NCBI RefSeq assembly: GCF_001677435.1
Contig: NZ_CP016268.1
Location: 3,027,001-3,091,000 of the forward strand
Reading direction: 5' to 3'
From: Woeseia oceani
Lineage (GTDB): Bacteria; Pseudomonadota; Gammaproteobacteria; Steroidobacterales; Woeseiaceae
DNA length: 64,000 nt
In this document: piece by piece, positions 20,916 to 30,400 of the stretch
Position numbering within the stretch: the stretch's first letter is position 1
Layout of the letters: the number at the start of each line of letters is the position of its first letter
Program-made: the position numbers and the translations under genes
Notes under the pieces: generated by a model
Told to the model about the DNA's origin: nothing
The model's database searches: none
Seen by the model: only the letters and a program-made list of their open reading frames with translations

Positions 20916-21794
20916 ATGAACAAGTTACTTTTCAAGGGTGCTCTGCTGAGCCTGATGTTGGTCGGCAGCGCGGGAGCGCAGTCACAGGACGGCCTCAAGG
21001 TATTCATCTCTGTCGATATGGAAGGCATCACAGGCACGGTGAATGTGGATGATGTCCGCCGTACTGGCAAAGACTACGACTACTTCCGGCAGACCATGAC
21101 GCGTGAAGCCAATGCCGCCATCGAAGGTGCACTGGCCGCAGGCGCGACGGAAATTGTAGTCCGCGATTCGCACGGCTCCGCACTTAACCTGTTGCCTGAA
21201 ATGCTCAATCGAAATTCGAAGCTATTGCGCGATTGGTCAGACGGCCCGATGGTCATGATGGAAGGCATCGATGCCAGTTACGATGCCGCCGTTTACATTG
21301 GCTATCACGCAAGCGCCGGCACGCCGAACAGCGTTCTGGGCCATACCTCTTCAGGCGATGTAACCAATGTATCGGTAAACGGTATCCGAATGCCGGAAGC
21401 AGGCTACAACGCCTTGATGGCCGGTCACTACGACGTCCCTGTCGTGTTCATTGCCGGGGACAAGGCCATTTGCGATGAGGCGAAAGCATTGTTGGGCAAC
21501 GTGGAAACCGTGGCAGTGAAGGAAGGCATCGGCCAGGCCGCCCTCAACCTGCATCCTGAAGTTGCGCGAGAGCAGATACGAGCAGGTGTCGAACGTGCAT
21601 TGCGCAACCTGGACAATTACAAGCCCTACAAACTTCGCGCGCCCTACACTCTCACGTTGACGCTCAAAACAGAAAAGAACATCAACAAAGGCGCTTTATA
21701 CCCGGGTGCAAAGAGAACCGGAGACTGGGAGCTGACCTACGTCGGCAAAGACGTGCTGGAAATCATGAGCGCGTACAAGGGCATGCGCCGCTAG
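20916..21794 (+). CDS. M55-family D-aminopeptidase-like protein, exported
   Basis: A 292-aa peptidase M55 (DppA) family protein. The metal-binding start is FISVDMEGITGTVNVDD, and the second signature is VVRDSHGSALN; IGYHASAG completes the site. DppA of Bacillus is a zinc D-aminopeptidase that acts on D-Ala peptides. Here an N-terminal signal peptide (LLFKGALLSLMLVGSAGAQS) sends it to the periplasm, unlike cytosolic DppA, so a role in peptidoglycan or exogenous D-peptide turnover is plausible. AAGGGGAACC precedes ATG 20916. A good terminator follows at 21824. Confidence 0.92.
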   Translation: MNKLLFKGALLSLMLVGSAGAQSQDGLKVFISVDMEGITGTVNVDDVRRTGKDYDYFRQTMTREANAAIEGALAAGATEIVVRDSHGSALNLLPEMLNRNSKLLRDWSDGPMVMMEGIDASYDAAVYIGYHASAGTPNSVLGHTSSGDVTNVSVNGIRMPEAGYNALMAGHYDVPVVFIAGDKAICDEAKALLGNVETVAVKEGIGQAALNLHPEVAREQIRAGVERALRNLDNYKPYKLRAPYTLTLTLKTEKNINKGALYPGAKRTGDWELTYVGKDVLEIMSAYKGMRR

Positions 21795-21823
21795 CGAGAC
21801 ACCAGAACGGTAACGACCCACTG

Positions 21824-21850
21824 AAAAGGCTCCGTGAGGAGCCTTTTTTT
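21824..21850 (+). terminator. rho-independent terminator of M55 gene
   Basis: Stem AAAAGGCTCC / GGAGCCTTTT with loop GTGA, running straight into a 7-T tract. It is a textbook intrinsic terminator placed 30 bases after the stop codon. Confidence 0.9.
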
Positions 21851-21919
21851 CTGCGCAAAGAGCGAAGACGCCGCAGTGCAGTTGCGACACTGGCAGTGCC
21901 AATCGCATTTTTCTGGCCC

Positions 21920-21969
21920 AAAAAAAGCCGGCCCATCGATGCCCACAAAGTGGCGTCGCTGGGCCGGCT
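21920..21969 (-). terminator. terminator for the minus-strand cytochrome unit
   Basis: Read on the minus strand, AGCCGGCCCA (21969-21960) pairs with TGGGCCGGCT (21935-21926) around a 24-base loop that has its own internal pairing, and is followed by a 6-7 T tract. The rest of the gap 21795-22163 has one more hairpin, GGTACCCCGG / CCGGGTGTACC at about 22069-22096, of unknown role. Confidence 0.7.
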
Positions 21970-22163
21970 CCGGCTTTTCGGACAGGCTTTGGCTGCGTGG
22001 CTGCTTGCACCAAGGCATCAATATGCCCGGTTTCAGAAGCCGTTTGGGACCCCAAGGCTCCAACCTCGGTACCCCGGTATATTGTCCGGGTGTACCGTGA
22101 TTGGCCCTCGCACACGCCAGTTGCTAACGGAAACCACAAGGTCCCCGTACTGTCTCAGCAAGT

Positions 22164-23468
22164 TTAACGCTGCTCCGCAACCTGCTTCGCGGTAACGGCG
22201 CCTGCTTCATGTCCCCAGGAAGCTCGCACGAAGCTCAACAGGGCGGCCGCCTGCTCGTCGGTCAACTTGCTGTCAAAGGCTTCCATGCGCTTCCATTCCC
22301 GCGCTTGCCACTCTGGCGACGGCGGGGTCTTGGGCGTCTGCGCGCCGTACAAGGTGATATTGATCAATGATGCAGGGTCTGTATCCATGACTACAGGGCT
22401 GCCCAGCAACGGCGGTCCGGTCTCTGACGAGCCCTCACCCGTAGGCAGGTGACAGGTGCCACAGTGAATATCGTACTGCAGTGACCCGGCACGAAGTACG
22501 TCTTCACTGGCCGGCTTGCCACTGTCCTGTGCATTAGCCGGCAAGCTCTTCAGGTACACGGTCATCGCCCGCACGTCTTCGTCTGTCATGTGTCGGGTGC
22601 TATTCACCACAACCTTGTTCATCGGCCCGAACACGCCCGCACGATGACTAAAGCCCAGCTTGAGGTAATCCTGGATATCTTCGTCAGACCACTTGGCAAG
22701 GCCACTGGGTGCGGAAGTCAGGTTTGGCGCTGACCAGGCTGAGAGTTTGCCTTCGACACGTTCCATATAGCGACCGCCCGTCATGGCCAGATCGGTATCG
22801 ATCGCGCCCATGAAATTCCGCGGTGAATGACACATGCCACAGTGGCCTAAGCCTTCGACCAGATAAGCTCCGCGATTCCATTCCGCCGATTGCTCCGGCT
22901 GCGGTTCATATCGGGCTTCATCAAAGTACAGTGCTTTCCAGAGTCCCAGCGCCCAACGCTGGTTGTAAGGAAAGCCAAGATCATTCTCAGGCGGTGTCGA
23001 TTTCACCGGCGTCAAGGTCTTGAGGTAGGCGAAAATCGCGGCAATGTCCTCATCGCTGACATTCGTGAACGAGGTGTACGGGAATACCGGGTACAGATGC
23101 TCGCCTTCCCGGCCGACGCCTTCCCGCATCGCGGCCGTGAACTCTTCCAGGCTCCATTGGCCGATGCCGGTTTCCGGATCTGGCGTGATATTGGTCGAAT
23201 AAATCGTTCCAAACGGCGTTTCGAAATCAAGCCCACCGACAAACGCTTTGCCATTGTCGCTGGTATGGCAGCTCACGCAGTTGCCAGCAGTGGCAAGGTA
23301 CTCACCGCGCTTCTCAATCTCGGTCAGTTCAGCCGCATTGACCGGGCTCGAAAAACCCGCAAGACCCACGGAGATGACAACTGTCAGTACCGCGCTCCAG
23401 AAAATTCCGGGGCCGTATGCAGCCGCGAGCCTGGCTGGCCTGTGGCAACCGATTTCAAACGTAATCAT
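22164..23468 (-). CDS. triheme c-type cytochrome (dehydrogenase cytochrome subunit type)
   Basis: A 434-aa exported cytochrome with three heme-c motifs: CVSCH (64-68), CGMCH near residue 205 and CGTCH near residue 340. The order and the segment TPFGTIYSTNITPDPETGIG match the cytochrome subunit of membrane alcohol, gluconate or sorbitol dehydrogenases, which passes electrons from a periplasmic dehydrogenase to ubiquinone. No catalytic dehydrogenase subunit is encoded next to it, so its electron donor is unknown. ATG 23468 follows GGAG at 6 bases; the membrane-targeting helix is residues about 20-45. The HiPIP gene upstream on the same strand is a plausible redox partner. Confidence 0.92.
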   Translation of the reverse strand: MITFEIGCHRPARLAAAYGPGIFWSAVLTVVISVGLAGFSSPVNAAELTEIEKRGEYLATAGNCVSCHTSDNGKAFVGGLDFETPFGTIYSTNITPDPETGIGQWSLEEFTAAMREGVGREGEHLYPVFPYTSFTNVSDEDIAAIFAYLKTLTPVKSTPPENDLGFPYNQRWALGLWKALYFDEARYEPQPEQSAEWNRGAYLVEGLGHCGMCHSPRNFMGAIDTDLAMTGGRYMERVEGKLSAWSAPNLTSAPSGLAKWSDEDIQDYLKLGFSHRAGVFGPMNKVVVNSTRHMTDEDVRAMTVYLKSLPANAQDSGKPASEDVLRAGSLQYDIHCGTCHLPTGEGSSETGPPLLGSPVVMDTDPASLINITLYGAQTPKTPPSPEWQAREWKRMEAFDSKLTDEQAAALLSFVRASWGHEAGAVTAKQVAEQR

Positions 23469-23580
23469 TCTTGCTCCGTTTTTATTCACGATTATCTATC
23501 CAATATTACAAAGACCATCGAGGCCGAAGCCCCGATGGTTCTGATTCGCGACTAGTGAACGTCGCAGTTAACGCGTCAAC

Positions 23581-23907
23581 TCAGGAGTCAACGCTCCACG
23601 AGTCGCAATAACCACCCGGATTCACCGGTTTGCCACCGAACATTTCGCAGGAGCCACAGCCGCCGGATTCCTTCGGCGCATGGAAAAACGCGCAGCCCGA
23701 ACAGACTTTCGCCGGGTCGGCGGAGGCTTCTGTGTACTTCAGAGTGCGGCGTACGCTTTCCTCGGCTGAGGTCATGTTATTCGGGTCAGCGCAGACCTGG
23801 GTACCGCCGTCGCTGCCACAAGCACTCAATCCCAAAAGGACACTGCCTCCAATTGGAATCTGCAGGCCGCGCAGAAGGACGGTGCGGCGAGAAATTTTCT
23901 TATCCAT
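23581..23907 (-). CDS. high-potential iron-sulfur protein (HiPIP), Tat-exported
   Basis: A 108-aa protein. The N-terminus has a twin-arginine motif (KKISRRTVLLRG) and a hydrophobic stretch followed by SAC, which could also accept a lipid. The mature domain has the HiPIP cysteine pattern C69-x2-C72, C87 and C101 (spacings 14 and 13), which binds one [4Fe-4S] cluster, plus GGYCDSW at the end. HiPIPs shuttle electrons in the periplasm. Neighbouring cytochrome c (112 bases downstream) supports a common electron-transfer role. An extra cysteine, C84, lies beside the third ligand. Confidence 0.9.
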   Translation of the reverse strand: MDKKISRRTVLLRGLQIPIGGSVLLGLSACGSDGGTQVCADPNNMTSAEESVRRTLKYTEASADPAKVCSGCAFFHAPKESGGCGSCEMFGGKPVNPGGYCDSWSVDS

Positions 23908-23989
23908 GTTAACTCCTGTTTGTCATCTGCCAGCAAACATAGCATCCGGCGAAAGGCCGGGACAAAGTTTTCACTGGCCGAAACATAAA

Positions 23990-25708
23990 TTATCGACCAG
24001 CAGCCGCTCGACCCAGTCGAACGGTTTCAGCCGCCTTCGGGCCATAAACCAGCAAACCAAGGAAGCCCTGCTTCACGCGCATTTCCACTGACTCGGGATT
24101 GGCGGTAATGACATCAGCCATGCCAACACGTTGGCTATGCGCCAGCACTTCAAGATTAAGCTTTTCAGCCGCTTCTCTGTCGCCACCCAATGCGTTGGTG
24201 AGGCTGCCAATACCGCAGGCCAGAACGCTGTAGCCTGGCATATTGGCGATTTCTTCAAGATCGGCGAACACATCCGGGTCTTCAACCAACAGCATAGCCA
24301 CAACATCACCGTCGGGGTTGGACGGAGACCAAACGTTGTAGCCCTCGAAGAATGAGATGGCCGTACGCGCTTCCTCGGCACTGCGGACGTGCGGCAGAAC
24401 CACACCATCAGCGCCTAAAGCCAGCAGTTCCTTGACCCGTGCGCGCGAGACTTCAACGCCGTCCTCGGAAATCGGCGGGATGCGGACCAGCAATGCCATT
24501 GCTTCATCGGGGGTACCACTACCAAGGCCCTTGGCAACGTTTCGGGCTGACTCCAGGTCGTAGTGCTGCTCCAGATTCAAAAAGGCATAGTCCAGCAATG
24601 GATTCGCAGCCAGATCAAGTCCCGTCTGTACGGTGTAGCGAGGCGGCTCGTCCGAACGCGGTTCGCCAGGCCTGTGCATCTGCGTCACGTATTCGCCGAA
24701 TGCCGCCTTGCCGGACGCCCACAGGTCAACCAGGTTAGATCGACTGCTCGTCGCTGTCGCGTCCAGTGTCCCTTCTATTTCCTGATAAATCCGCTTGATA
24801 ACGTACGGCGCCTGATTGGCACTCGCAGGCCATGCCGCGTACTGTCCCCAATCCGCTTTCTGTACGGCAGCGCAGTCTTTGGTTGATACGCAAGCGTACC
24901 CGGCAGCGTGCAGACGCTTGGACTCTTTAATGACAGCAGCAATTGCCTGTTTGTAGACTTCGAGGTCGCGTTCCATGGTTACCGCATCATCAACAAAGCC
25001 GTGACCGGTTACGTACCATGCAACATCCATGGCCTGTGCTTTTTCGAGAGCGGCGAGCCATTCGCTGGGATACGCCGAGCGCATGGCCGGGAACAAGCCG
25101 CGCATGTAGATCTCGCCAAGGAACAACACTTTGCTTTTCGGCAAGTAAACAGCGAGATCGCCACCCGTGTGAGCGCGGCCCAGATTCAGAACCTGCATTT
25201 CGGTCCGGCCCAGTTTCAAAGTGCGTTCGTCGTCGACAATCTGTGCCGGACGAGTGGACGTATTCCAGAGTTTCTTCTGTGAAGCCGATGTAGAAATAAA
25301 TTCAACGCCGGGATACTCCGCTTTGAACGCAGCATTGCCGCCGACATGATCAGGATGGTCTGACGCTACTACTACGTATTTGACGGGTTTGGAAGTGAGC
25401 TTCTTGATGCTTTCAATCATCAATTTCGTCTGCCAGACATCGCCTTGACCATCAGCGACCAGCACACCGTCTGAAGTTACGACGATCAGGCTGACCGTGT
25501 TGAAGACGACGCCATTGGGAAGCGGAGAGTGCAATCCCTCGTACGCGTAAACATCCCGCGCAAGCTTCTGCATACGTGGAAAATCGACGTCCTGTAAACC
25601 GCGAGCGGCGATATCAGCGGACGGAAATTCGTCGGCGCTACGCGCCAGCGACGTAAAAGAAAACAGAGCGCATGCCAGCGCTGCAAGGAAATAATGCCGA
25701 CCTTTCAT
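23990..25708 (-). CDS. fusion of metallo-beta-lactamase-fold and HpcH/HpaI aldolase-like domains, exported
   Basis: A 572-aa secreted protein with a signal peptide (LAALACALFSFTSLARSA). Residues about 45-310 form a metallo-beta-lactamase fold: NTVSLIVVTSDGVLVADG, then SDHPDHVGGNAAF (116-126), LGRAHTGGDLAVYLP and VTGHGFVDD. The first histidine of the usual H-x-H-x-D-H motif is Ser116, so metal binding may be altered. Residues about 340-572 look like an HpcH/HpaI aldolase/citrate lyase TIM barrel (NLVDLWASGKAAFGEYV, FLNLEQHYD, GVVLPHVRSAEEAR). Pairing of these two domains in one exported protein is not one I recognise. ATG 25708 has GGAG at about 10 bases. Confidence 0.8.
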   Translation of the reverse strand: MKGRHYFLAALACALFSFTSLARSADEFPSADIAARGLQDVDFPRMQKLARDVYAYEGLHSPLPNGVVFNTVSLIVVTSDGVLVADGQGDVWQTKLMIESIKKLTSKPVKYVVVASDHPDHVGGNAAFKAEYPGVEFISTSASQKKLWNTSTRPAQIVDDERTLKLGRTEMQVLNLGRAHTGGDLAVYLPKSKVLFLGEIYMRGLFPAMRSAYPSEWLAALEKAQAMDVAWYVTGHGFVDDAVTMERDLEVYKQAIAAVIKESKRLHAAGYACVSTKDCAAVQKADWGQYAAWPASANQAPYVIKRIYQEIEGTLDATATSSRSNLVDLWASGKAAFGEYVTQMHRPGEPRSDEPPRYTVQTGLDLAANPLLDYAFLNLEQHYDLESARNVAKGLGSGTPDEAMALLVRIPPISEDGVEVSRARVKELLALGADGVVLPHVRSAEEARTAISFFEGYNVWSPSNPDGDVVAMLLVEDPDVFADLEEIANMPGYSVLACGIGSLTNALGGDREAAEKLNLEVLAHSQRVGMADVITANPESVEMRVKQGFLGLLVYGPKAAETVRLGRAAAGR

Positions 25709-26021
25709 ACCGTGCTCCAAACTTGAACAGGGCCCGTCTCGTTGAGCCTTGTTTTATATTGTTACGTACATGCCCGAGTTCTTCAGCAAGAGAGTCGGGA
25801 AGGGAGAATGCCGCGAACAGGCGCCGACAAAATCAACTGTAATCGAATTCTGACGTGTCACCTGGCATGCATTCAGATGCAAAAGTACCTGAGCTAAAAA
25901 AAAACCCGCGGCCTCGGTTGGAGGCCGCGGGTTACGTACTACGAGGCAGCTATCGCAACACGGCGCAGTGAATACGTCATGCTTTCTTGCCTCATCAAAC
26001 TAAACGGTCGCTATGAATCTG
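25709..26021. other. gap upstream of fusion gene, holding a terminator
   Basis: 313 bases between two same-strand genes. Apart from the terminator at 25896-25933 for the upstream receptor gene, nothing is evident; the promoter of the fusion gene must lie in 25709-25895. Confidence 0.4.
25896..25933 (-). terminator. rho-independent terminator of TonB receptor gene
   Basis: On the minus strand AACCCGCGGCCTC pairs perfectly with GAGGCCGCGGGTT around a short loop and is followed by about 9 T. It lies 90 bases after the receptor stop codon. Confidence 0.9.
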
Positions 26022-28949
26022 TTACTTGAATTCATAGTTGATGCCAGCCCGAAGTATCCGGCCAGACCGCTCATAGAACTGCATGTTGCCTGCACCCGAC
26101 CAGAAGCTCGTGGTAGCCACACGCGGTGGGTCCGTATCGAGAACGTTCTGGGCCGAGAAGAAGACCGTGCCATTGCCAATTTCATAGTTGAAGCCAAGGT
26201 CGAAATAGGTGATGGCGTCAATATGATTATCGTTAACTGTCGGATTCGCATCGGTAGCAACCGGGCAAGAGCCTGGCACACACTCAATGTAAGAGTTGTT
26301 ATAAACACCAGAATCCATACCACGTGCGGTCAAAGTGACATCCAGCGGACCGTTCATATAGGTGAGCATCGTCAGGTAACGAACCTTGGACGATTCCAGA
26401 CCGAAGCCTGGGCCACCAATGCTGCTGGCCGTAACACCGACACCATCAACAACCGTGGTCTGATCAATCGTATCCAGCTTGTCCACGATGGTGACCATTG
26501 CGCGGAGAGACAGATCGCCTTCCCATTCTGCGTTGAAGCTTGACAGCGGAAACAGGTAGCTCGCTTCCAGGTCATAACCCCGTGCATTCTGCGCAAGCAG
26601 ATTCTGCGGCTGGGTGAGGATCCGGTCGATAAGTCCGTCGGTTCCGCGAATAACGCTGTTACAAAGAATCGCATCGCCTGCGAAGCATCGATCCAATACT
26701 TCCTGAGAACCAACCGTCAAAATAGCCTGGCTGACTTCGATGTTGTAGTAGTCAAGCGATACTGAGAACTCCGGCAACCAGGACGGCTGGTAAACAACAC
26801 CGATACCTGTCGTGTCGCCTTCCTCAGGCTTAACATCGGGGTTACCGCGACCCTGGCTGATCATCTGAGTTTCGACGTTCAGGAACGGATCCGTAACTGT
26901 GCCTGTACCTGACGAACCAGCGTCAAACAGGTTGCCCAGCGTTGGAGCACGAATATCGCGTGAACGGGTTACGCGGAAACGCAGGTCGTCAGTCGGACGC
27001 CAGCTGGCACCCACTTTCCAGGTCGTAACCTGACCAGACGTGCTGTAATCAGTCCAGCGTGCTGCAGCATTGAGGTCCAGCTGCTTGGCAAATGCAACAT
27101 CGTTGGCCAACGGAATGACGGTCTCAATGTTACCTTCAGTCACGTCATATTTGCCGAACGAAGGATTGTAGTTACCGCCAAGGAACGCAGCCTGTTGGTC
27201 AAGCTCACTGGAGGCGCCGCTGACTTCTTCAGTGCGGTGTGCAGCACCAAATGCCAGAGATACCGGGCCGGCCCAACTTTCAAACGGTTCGCCCGAAACG
27301 CTTGCAGATACCACTTGCTGCTCGAGAAGGATTTCCGCCCAACCGGTGCCGAAAGCGTATTCCTTGGCCGCCGGAGAGAGAACACCTGTACCCATGTTGT
27401 TATAGGCAACACAATCCGGATCGTCGTTAGACGGATCGGCATCGGCATTGATTCGGCAAACAATTTGACCAGCGCCGTTTACAACTGCATCAACAGCATT
27501 GTTGTAATACGGTGTGATCTTGTTGTTTGGCGTTGTGGTTAGAATGTCCGACTGGTTGTTGACGTAAGAAGCTTCCCAGGTCCAGGCGCTGCCTGCAGCG
27601 TCAAACTCACCTTCAATACCCAGAACGAGACGCGACATTTCGCGTTCGCCGGTGAACATAGCGTTACCGGCGTCGCCGTTCACAGTACCCATTGTGAAGG
27701 AAGTTATGCCTTCCGCCGTCATCTGTGCCTGTACTGACGGTGGAATGAACGGGTTACCTGAGTGGATGGTCACGTTGCCCAGGTTGAAAGGCAGTGCCGT
27801 ACCCGGGTTGACCGACTGCGAACGACCCCATAGCAATTCACCGTAAACAGTTGTGGAATCGCTGACGTCGTAGCTGGCGCGGGTAAACACGTTGTCGCGC
27901 GTCTGCTGCAGAGCCAAACCGGTTTCGCGGTCAATTCGTGAGGTCTGCCAATCACCGCCTGACATCCAGACACCACTTACAATGTCTCCGAATTCAAACG
28001 GCAGCGGCGTACCGTTGGCCTGGAATTGCGTACCACGCAATGGGCATGCGCCGCCGCCCGGAACCGAGCAACCAACGATCAAGCCGCCACGCGTAGCAAC
28101 TGAGAGCCCGGCTTCTTCGATCGTGGTGTAGAACGGCTGGGTGTTGTCTGCAGCATAAGCCGGGTTACGGATGAGCGCATAAGGCTCCTCAGTCCAGTCG
28201 CGAGGTTTGCCTTCGATGCCGGCGTCATAACCGTGTTCAAGATCGAACAGGAAATGACCACGACCACCGGCAAACGGCAGACCGCCCGTGAAAGACGCCA
28301 GGAATGTTTCCCCGTCGCCGTGGGTTGTCGTTCCCGCCTGGAGGCTGGTTTTGAAGCCAGTGTAATTCTTGTCCAGAATGAAGTTGACGACACCCGCCAT
28401 TGCGTCAGAACCATAAACCGCAGATGCACCGCCGGTTACGACTTCAACGCGCTGTACCAATCCCGTAGGAAAGTTGCTGATATCAACCGCCATACCACGG
28501 CTATCGGTACCGCCGCCAAGGGCCGCACCAACGACACGTTTGCCGTCGAGCAGAACCAACGTGCGGTTGTTACCCAGACCGCGCAGATTCAGCAGGTTCG
28601 TGCCGGCCGTGCCGTCACTGACGCTGACGTTATTGCGTGCATTCTGAGAACCCTGGAAAACCGGCAATCGCTCGACAGCTTCACCGATTTGTGTCACGGG
28701 CATCTTGCCTAGCGCTTCTTCTCCAAGCACGGAGACCGGCGTTGAAGTTTCATAACCGTCACGACGAATCATGGTGCCGGTTACTGTCACTTCCTCGATT
28801 CTTTCTTCGGTATCGGACGCGTTCTGCTGCGCTACGGCCGTCCCTGCGGCAAGCAATGCCGTCAGAGTGGCGTAACGCACCACGCTACCGGCCATGGAGA
28901 CTGTCGATCTCCACGGCACACCCGGTGCGCTCTTGTTGACTATCTTCAT
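26022..28949 (-). CDS. TonB-dependent receptor (large, 975 aa)
   Basis: A full-length outer-membrane receptor. The signal peptide (about 1-40) ends ALLAAGTAVAQQ; the TonB box region is EERIEEVTVTGTMIRR; the plug shows LLNLRGLGNNRTLVLLDGKR and VEVVTGGASAVYGSDAMAG; the barrel ends in ILRAGINYEFK, with the expected aromatic residue near the C-terminus. The subtype (GxNRTLVLLDGRR, STPVSVL) is that of the large family in marine gammaproteobacteria and caulobacters that takes up oligosaccharides, peptides or other complex ligands. It is the last gene of a same-strand run with the exported DUF1592/DUF1552 set, but a 288-base gap separates it, so co-transcription is uncertain. Confidence 0.94.
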   Translation of the reverse strand: MKIVNKSAPGVPWRSTVSMAGSVVRYATLTALLAAGTAVAQQNASDTEERIEEVTVTGTMIRRDGYETSTPVSVLGEEALGKMPVTQIGEAVERLPVFQGSQNARNNVSVSDGTAGTNLLNLRGLGNNRTLVLLDGKRVVGAALGGGTDSRGMAVDISNFPTGLVQRVEVVTGGASAVYGSDAMAGVVNFILDKNYTGFKTSLQAGTTTHGDGETFLASFTGGLPFAGGRGHFLFDLEHGYDAGIEGKPRDWTEEPYALIRNPAYAADNTQPFYTTIEEAGLSVATRGGLIVGCSVPGGGACPLRGTQFQANGTPLPFEFGDIVSGVWMSGGDWQTSRIDRETGLALQQTRDNVFTRASYDVSDSTTVYGELLWGRSQSVNPGTALPFNLGNVTIHSGNPFIPPSVQAQMTAEGITSFTMGTVNGDAGNAMFTGEREMSRLVLGIEGEFDAAGSAWTWEASYVNNQSDILTTTPNNKITPYYNNAVDAVVNGAGQIVCRINADADPSNDDPDCVAYNNMGTGVLSPAAKEYAFGTGWAEILLEQQVVSASVSGEPFESWAGPVSLAFGAAHRTEEVSGASSELDQQAAFLGGNYNPSFGKYDVTEGNIETVIPLANDVAFAKQLDLNAAARWTDYSTSGQVTTWKVGASWRPTDDLRFRVTRSRDIRAPTLGNLFDAGSSGTGTVTDPFLNVETQMISQGRGNPDVKPEEGDTTGIGVVYQPSWLPEFSVSLDYYNIEVSQAILTVGSQEVLDRCFAGDAILCNSVIRGTDGLIDRILTQPQNLLAQNARGYDLEASYLFPLSSFNAEWEGDLSLRAMVTIVDKLDTIDQTTVVDGVGVTASSIGGPGFGLESSKVRYLTMLTYMNGPLDVTLTARGMDSGVYNNSYIECVPGSCPVATDANPTVNDNHIDAITYFDLGFNYEIGNGTVFFSAQNVLDTDPPRVATTSFWSGAGNMQFYERSGRILRAGINYEFK

Positions 28950-29237
28950 TTTCTATCATCCCCCCTATTTGGGCTCTTACGGTGTAAACATTAAAAAAGG
29001 TTTTGGCCGGCTGTCGTTAGCGACACGACGTTATAGCCTTTAATGGCAGTCGCAGCAGATAACGGGCCGGAGCAAAATTGTCGTTCCAGACAGCAGCCAA
29101 GAACGCACAGACTTCTGAGAGTCTGCGCGTTGCTCACCACGTGGTTGCCGGGAGTTCGACGCGCTAAAGGTCGATTTGAATTAGATTTTCATAATGATCT
29201 TTCATTGGCGCGGGCTCAGCTATGCTGTCCCGGGCGC

Positions 29238-30362
29238 CTACTTACCATTTTTTGCCACTTGATTCCAAGCCTGTGTCTCCTCGCTGGGATGCACTATGTA
29301 CACCTGAGTGAGGGTCATGTTCACCGACGAGGATATGGCTGTATTGGCCCCCGTCTCCGGATCGGGGTACGCGTCTGCCAATCTTCTCAGCGCACGGTAT
29401 TCCGAAGGTGACGACAGCTGGCCGTAACTCTGATGATGGGTAGCCCAATTCGTATTCAGCCGGTGAGTAAACTGGGCAACATCAGTGTAGCCCGCCATTT
29501 GACCTTGTGCCTCGTTCGCAGTCAACTTAAGCTGAAGCTGAAGATCGCGAATAAGGTGGTAACCGCCGCTGACACCCGGCTGTGACCATGGAATCTTGGC
29601 TACTTCAATCGGTTGAGTGGTCAATACGCCGTCGACGATCTTGCCTTTGACCTCATTGATAAAGCTCTGGCCCCAGCGAACATCGACACGTTGCGTGCCC
29701 CCGGAGACAAAACCCTGACCTGAAGCGTCGGTGACAAGATCATCTAGGCCGCGATAAGTGGTCACCGTCACGTCGTCGTCATTCTCAAGACTGTCTACGC
29801 CAGTCAACTCGATCATCCAGCGGGTGTAACCGTTTCCAGCCATGAAAAAGTTTTCGAAGAACCAAACGGCACCGTCGGTGCGGTAACTCGCGATACAGCC
29901 GATGGCCCGATACAACTGGTTGTCGATACCCGCTTCGCCATCCGGGCTCTGAAAATCCTCGGGGCCGACTTTGCCGTCCAGGTTCATACCGTAGGAGATA
30001 TCCCCCTGAACTTCTTTAAAGGGGAAAGGCTCTGGAGTAGTCGTCGGATGAAACTGACGTCCCTCGCGCATCAGCCGGGTCTCCAGAACCGTGCGCTCTA
30101 CCTTACTGTCTTCAGGGAACAGTTCGTCGAATTGCTCGCGTGGGCCACCATTGAAGCCGTCCGGGCACTCTGTCTTGCTATCTTCCGTTTCGTAGACAGC
30201 CCAGTGCCTTTCGGTCAGTACGTAACCAATTCGACCACCGTCGAGCGGTTCTGCCATAGCAGCGCCACTCAATCCCAACATGGTCAGAAAAATCGCGGAA
30301 GAAAGCACTTTGGGTGCGGTTAACGTTGCCCGCTCAGTGGTATCAGCCCGTAAATGTGCCAT
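29238..30362 (-). CDS. exported protein of unknown function (374 aa)
   Basis: I do not recognise this family. ATG 30362 is preceded by AGGAGGGG, a strong ribosome site, so I prefer it over the frame start at 30404. A signal peptide (VLSSAIFLTMLGLSGAAMA) is followed by a soluble domain with conserved-looking WFFENFFMAGNGYTRWMIEL and many acidic residues. It begins 38 bases after the upstream COG4315 gene, so it is very likely part of the same operon and works in the periplasm. Candidate roles include substrate binding or an enzyme accessory to the DUF1592/DUF1552 pair. Confidence 0.8.
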   Translation of the reverse strand: MAHLRADTTERATLTAPKVLSSAIFLTMLGLSGAAMAEPLDGGRIGYVLTERHWAVYETEDSKTECPDGFNGGPREQFDELFPEDSKVERTVLETRLMREGRQFHPTTTPEPFPFKEVQGDISYGMNLDGKVGPEDFQSPDGEAGIDNQLYRAIGCIASYRTDGAVWFFENFFMAGNGYTRWMIELTGVDSLENDDDVTVTTYRGLDDLVTDASGQGFVSGGTQRVDVRWGQSFINEVKGKIVDGVLTTQPIEVAKIPWSQPGVSGGYHLIRDLQLQLKLTANEAQGQMAGYTDVAQFTHRLNTNWATHHQSYGQLSSPSEYRALRRLADAYPDPETGANTAISSSVNMTLTQVYIVHPSEETQAWNQVAKNGK

Positions 30363-30400
30363 CAATGTCCCCTCCTGTTTGAATGACTGGTTCACCGTAC

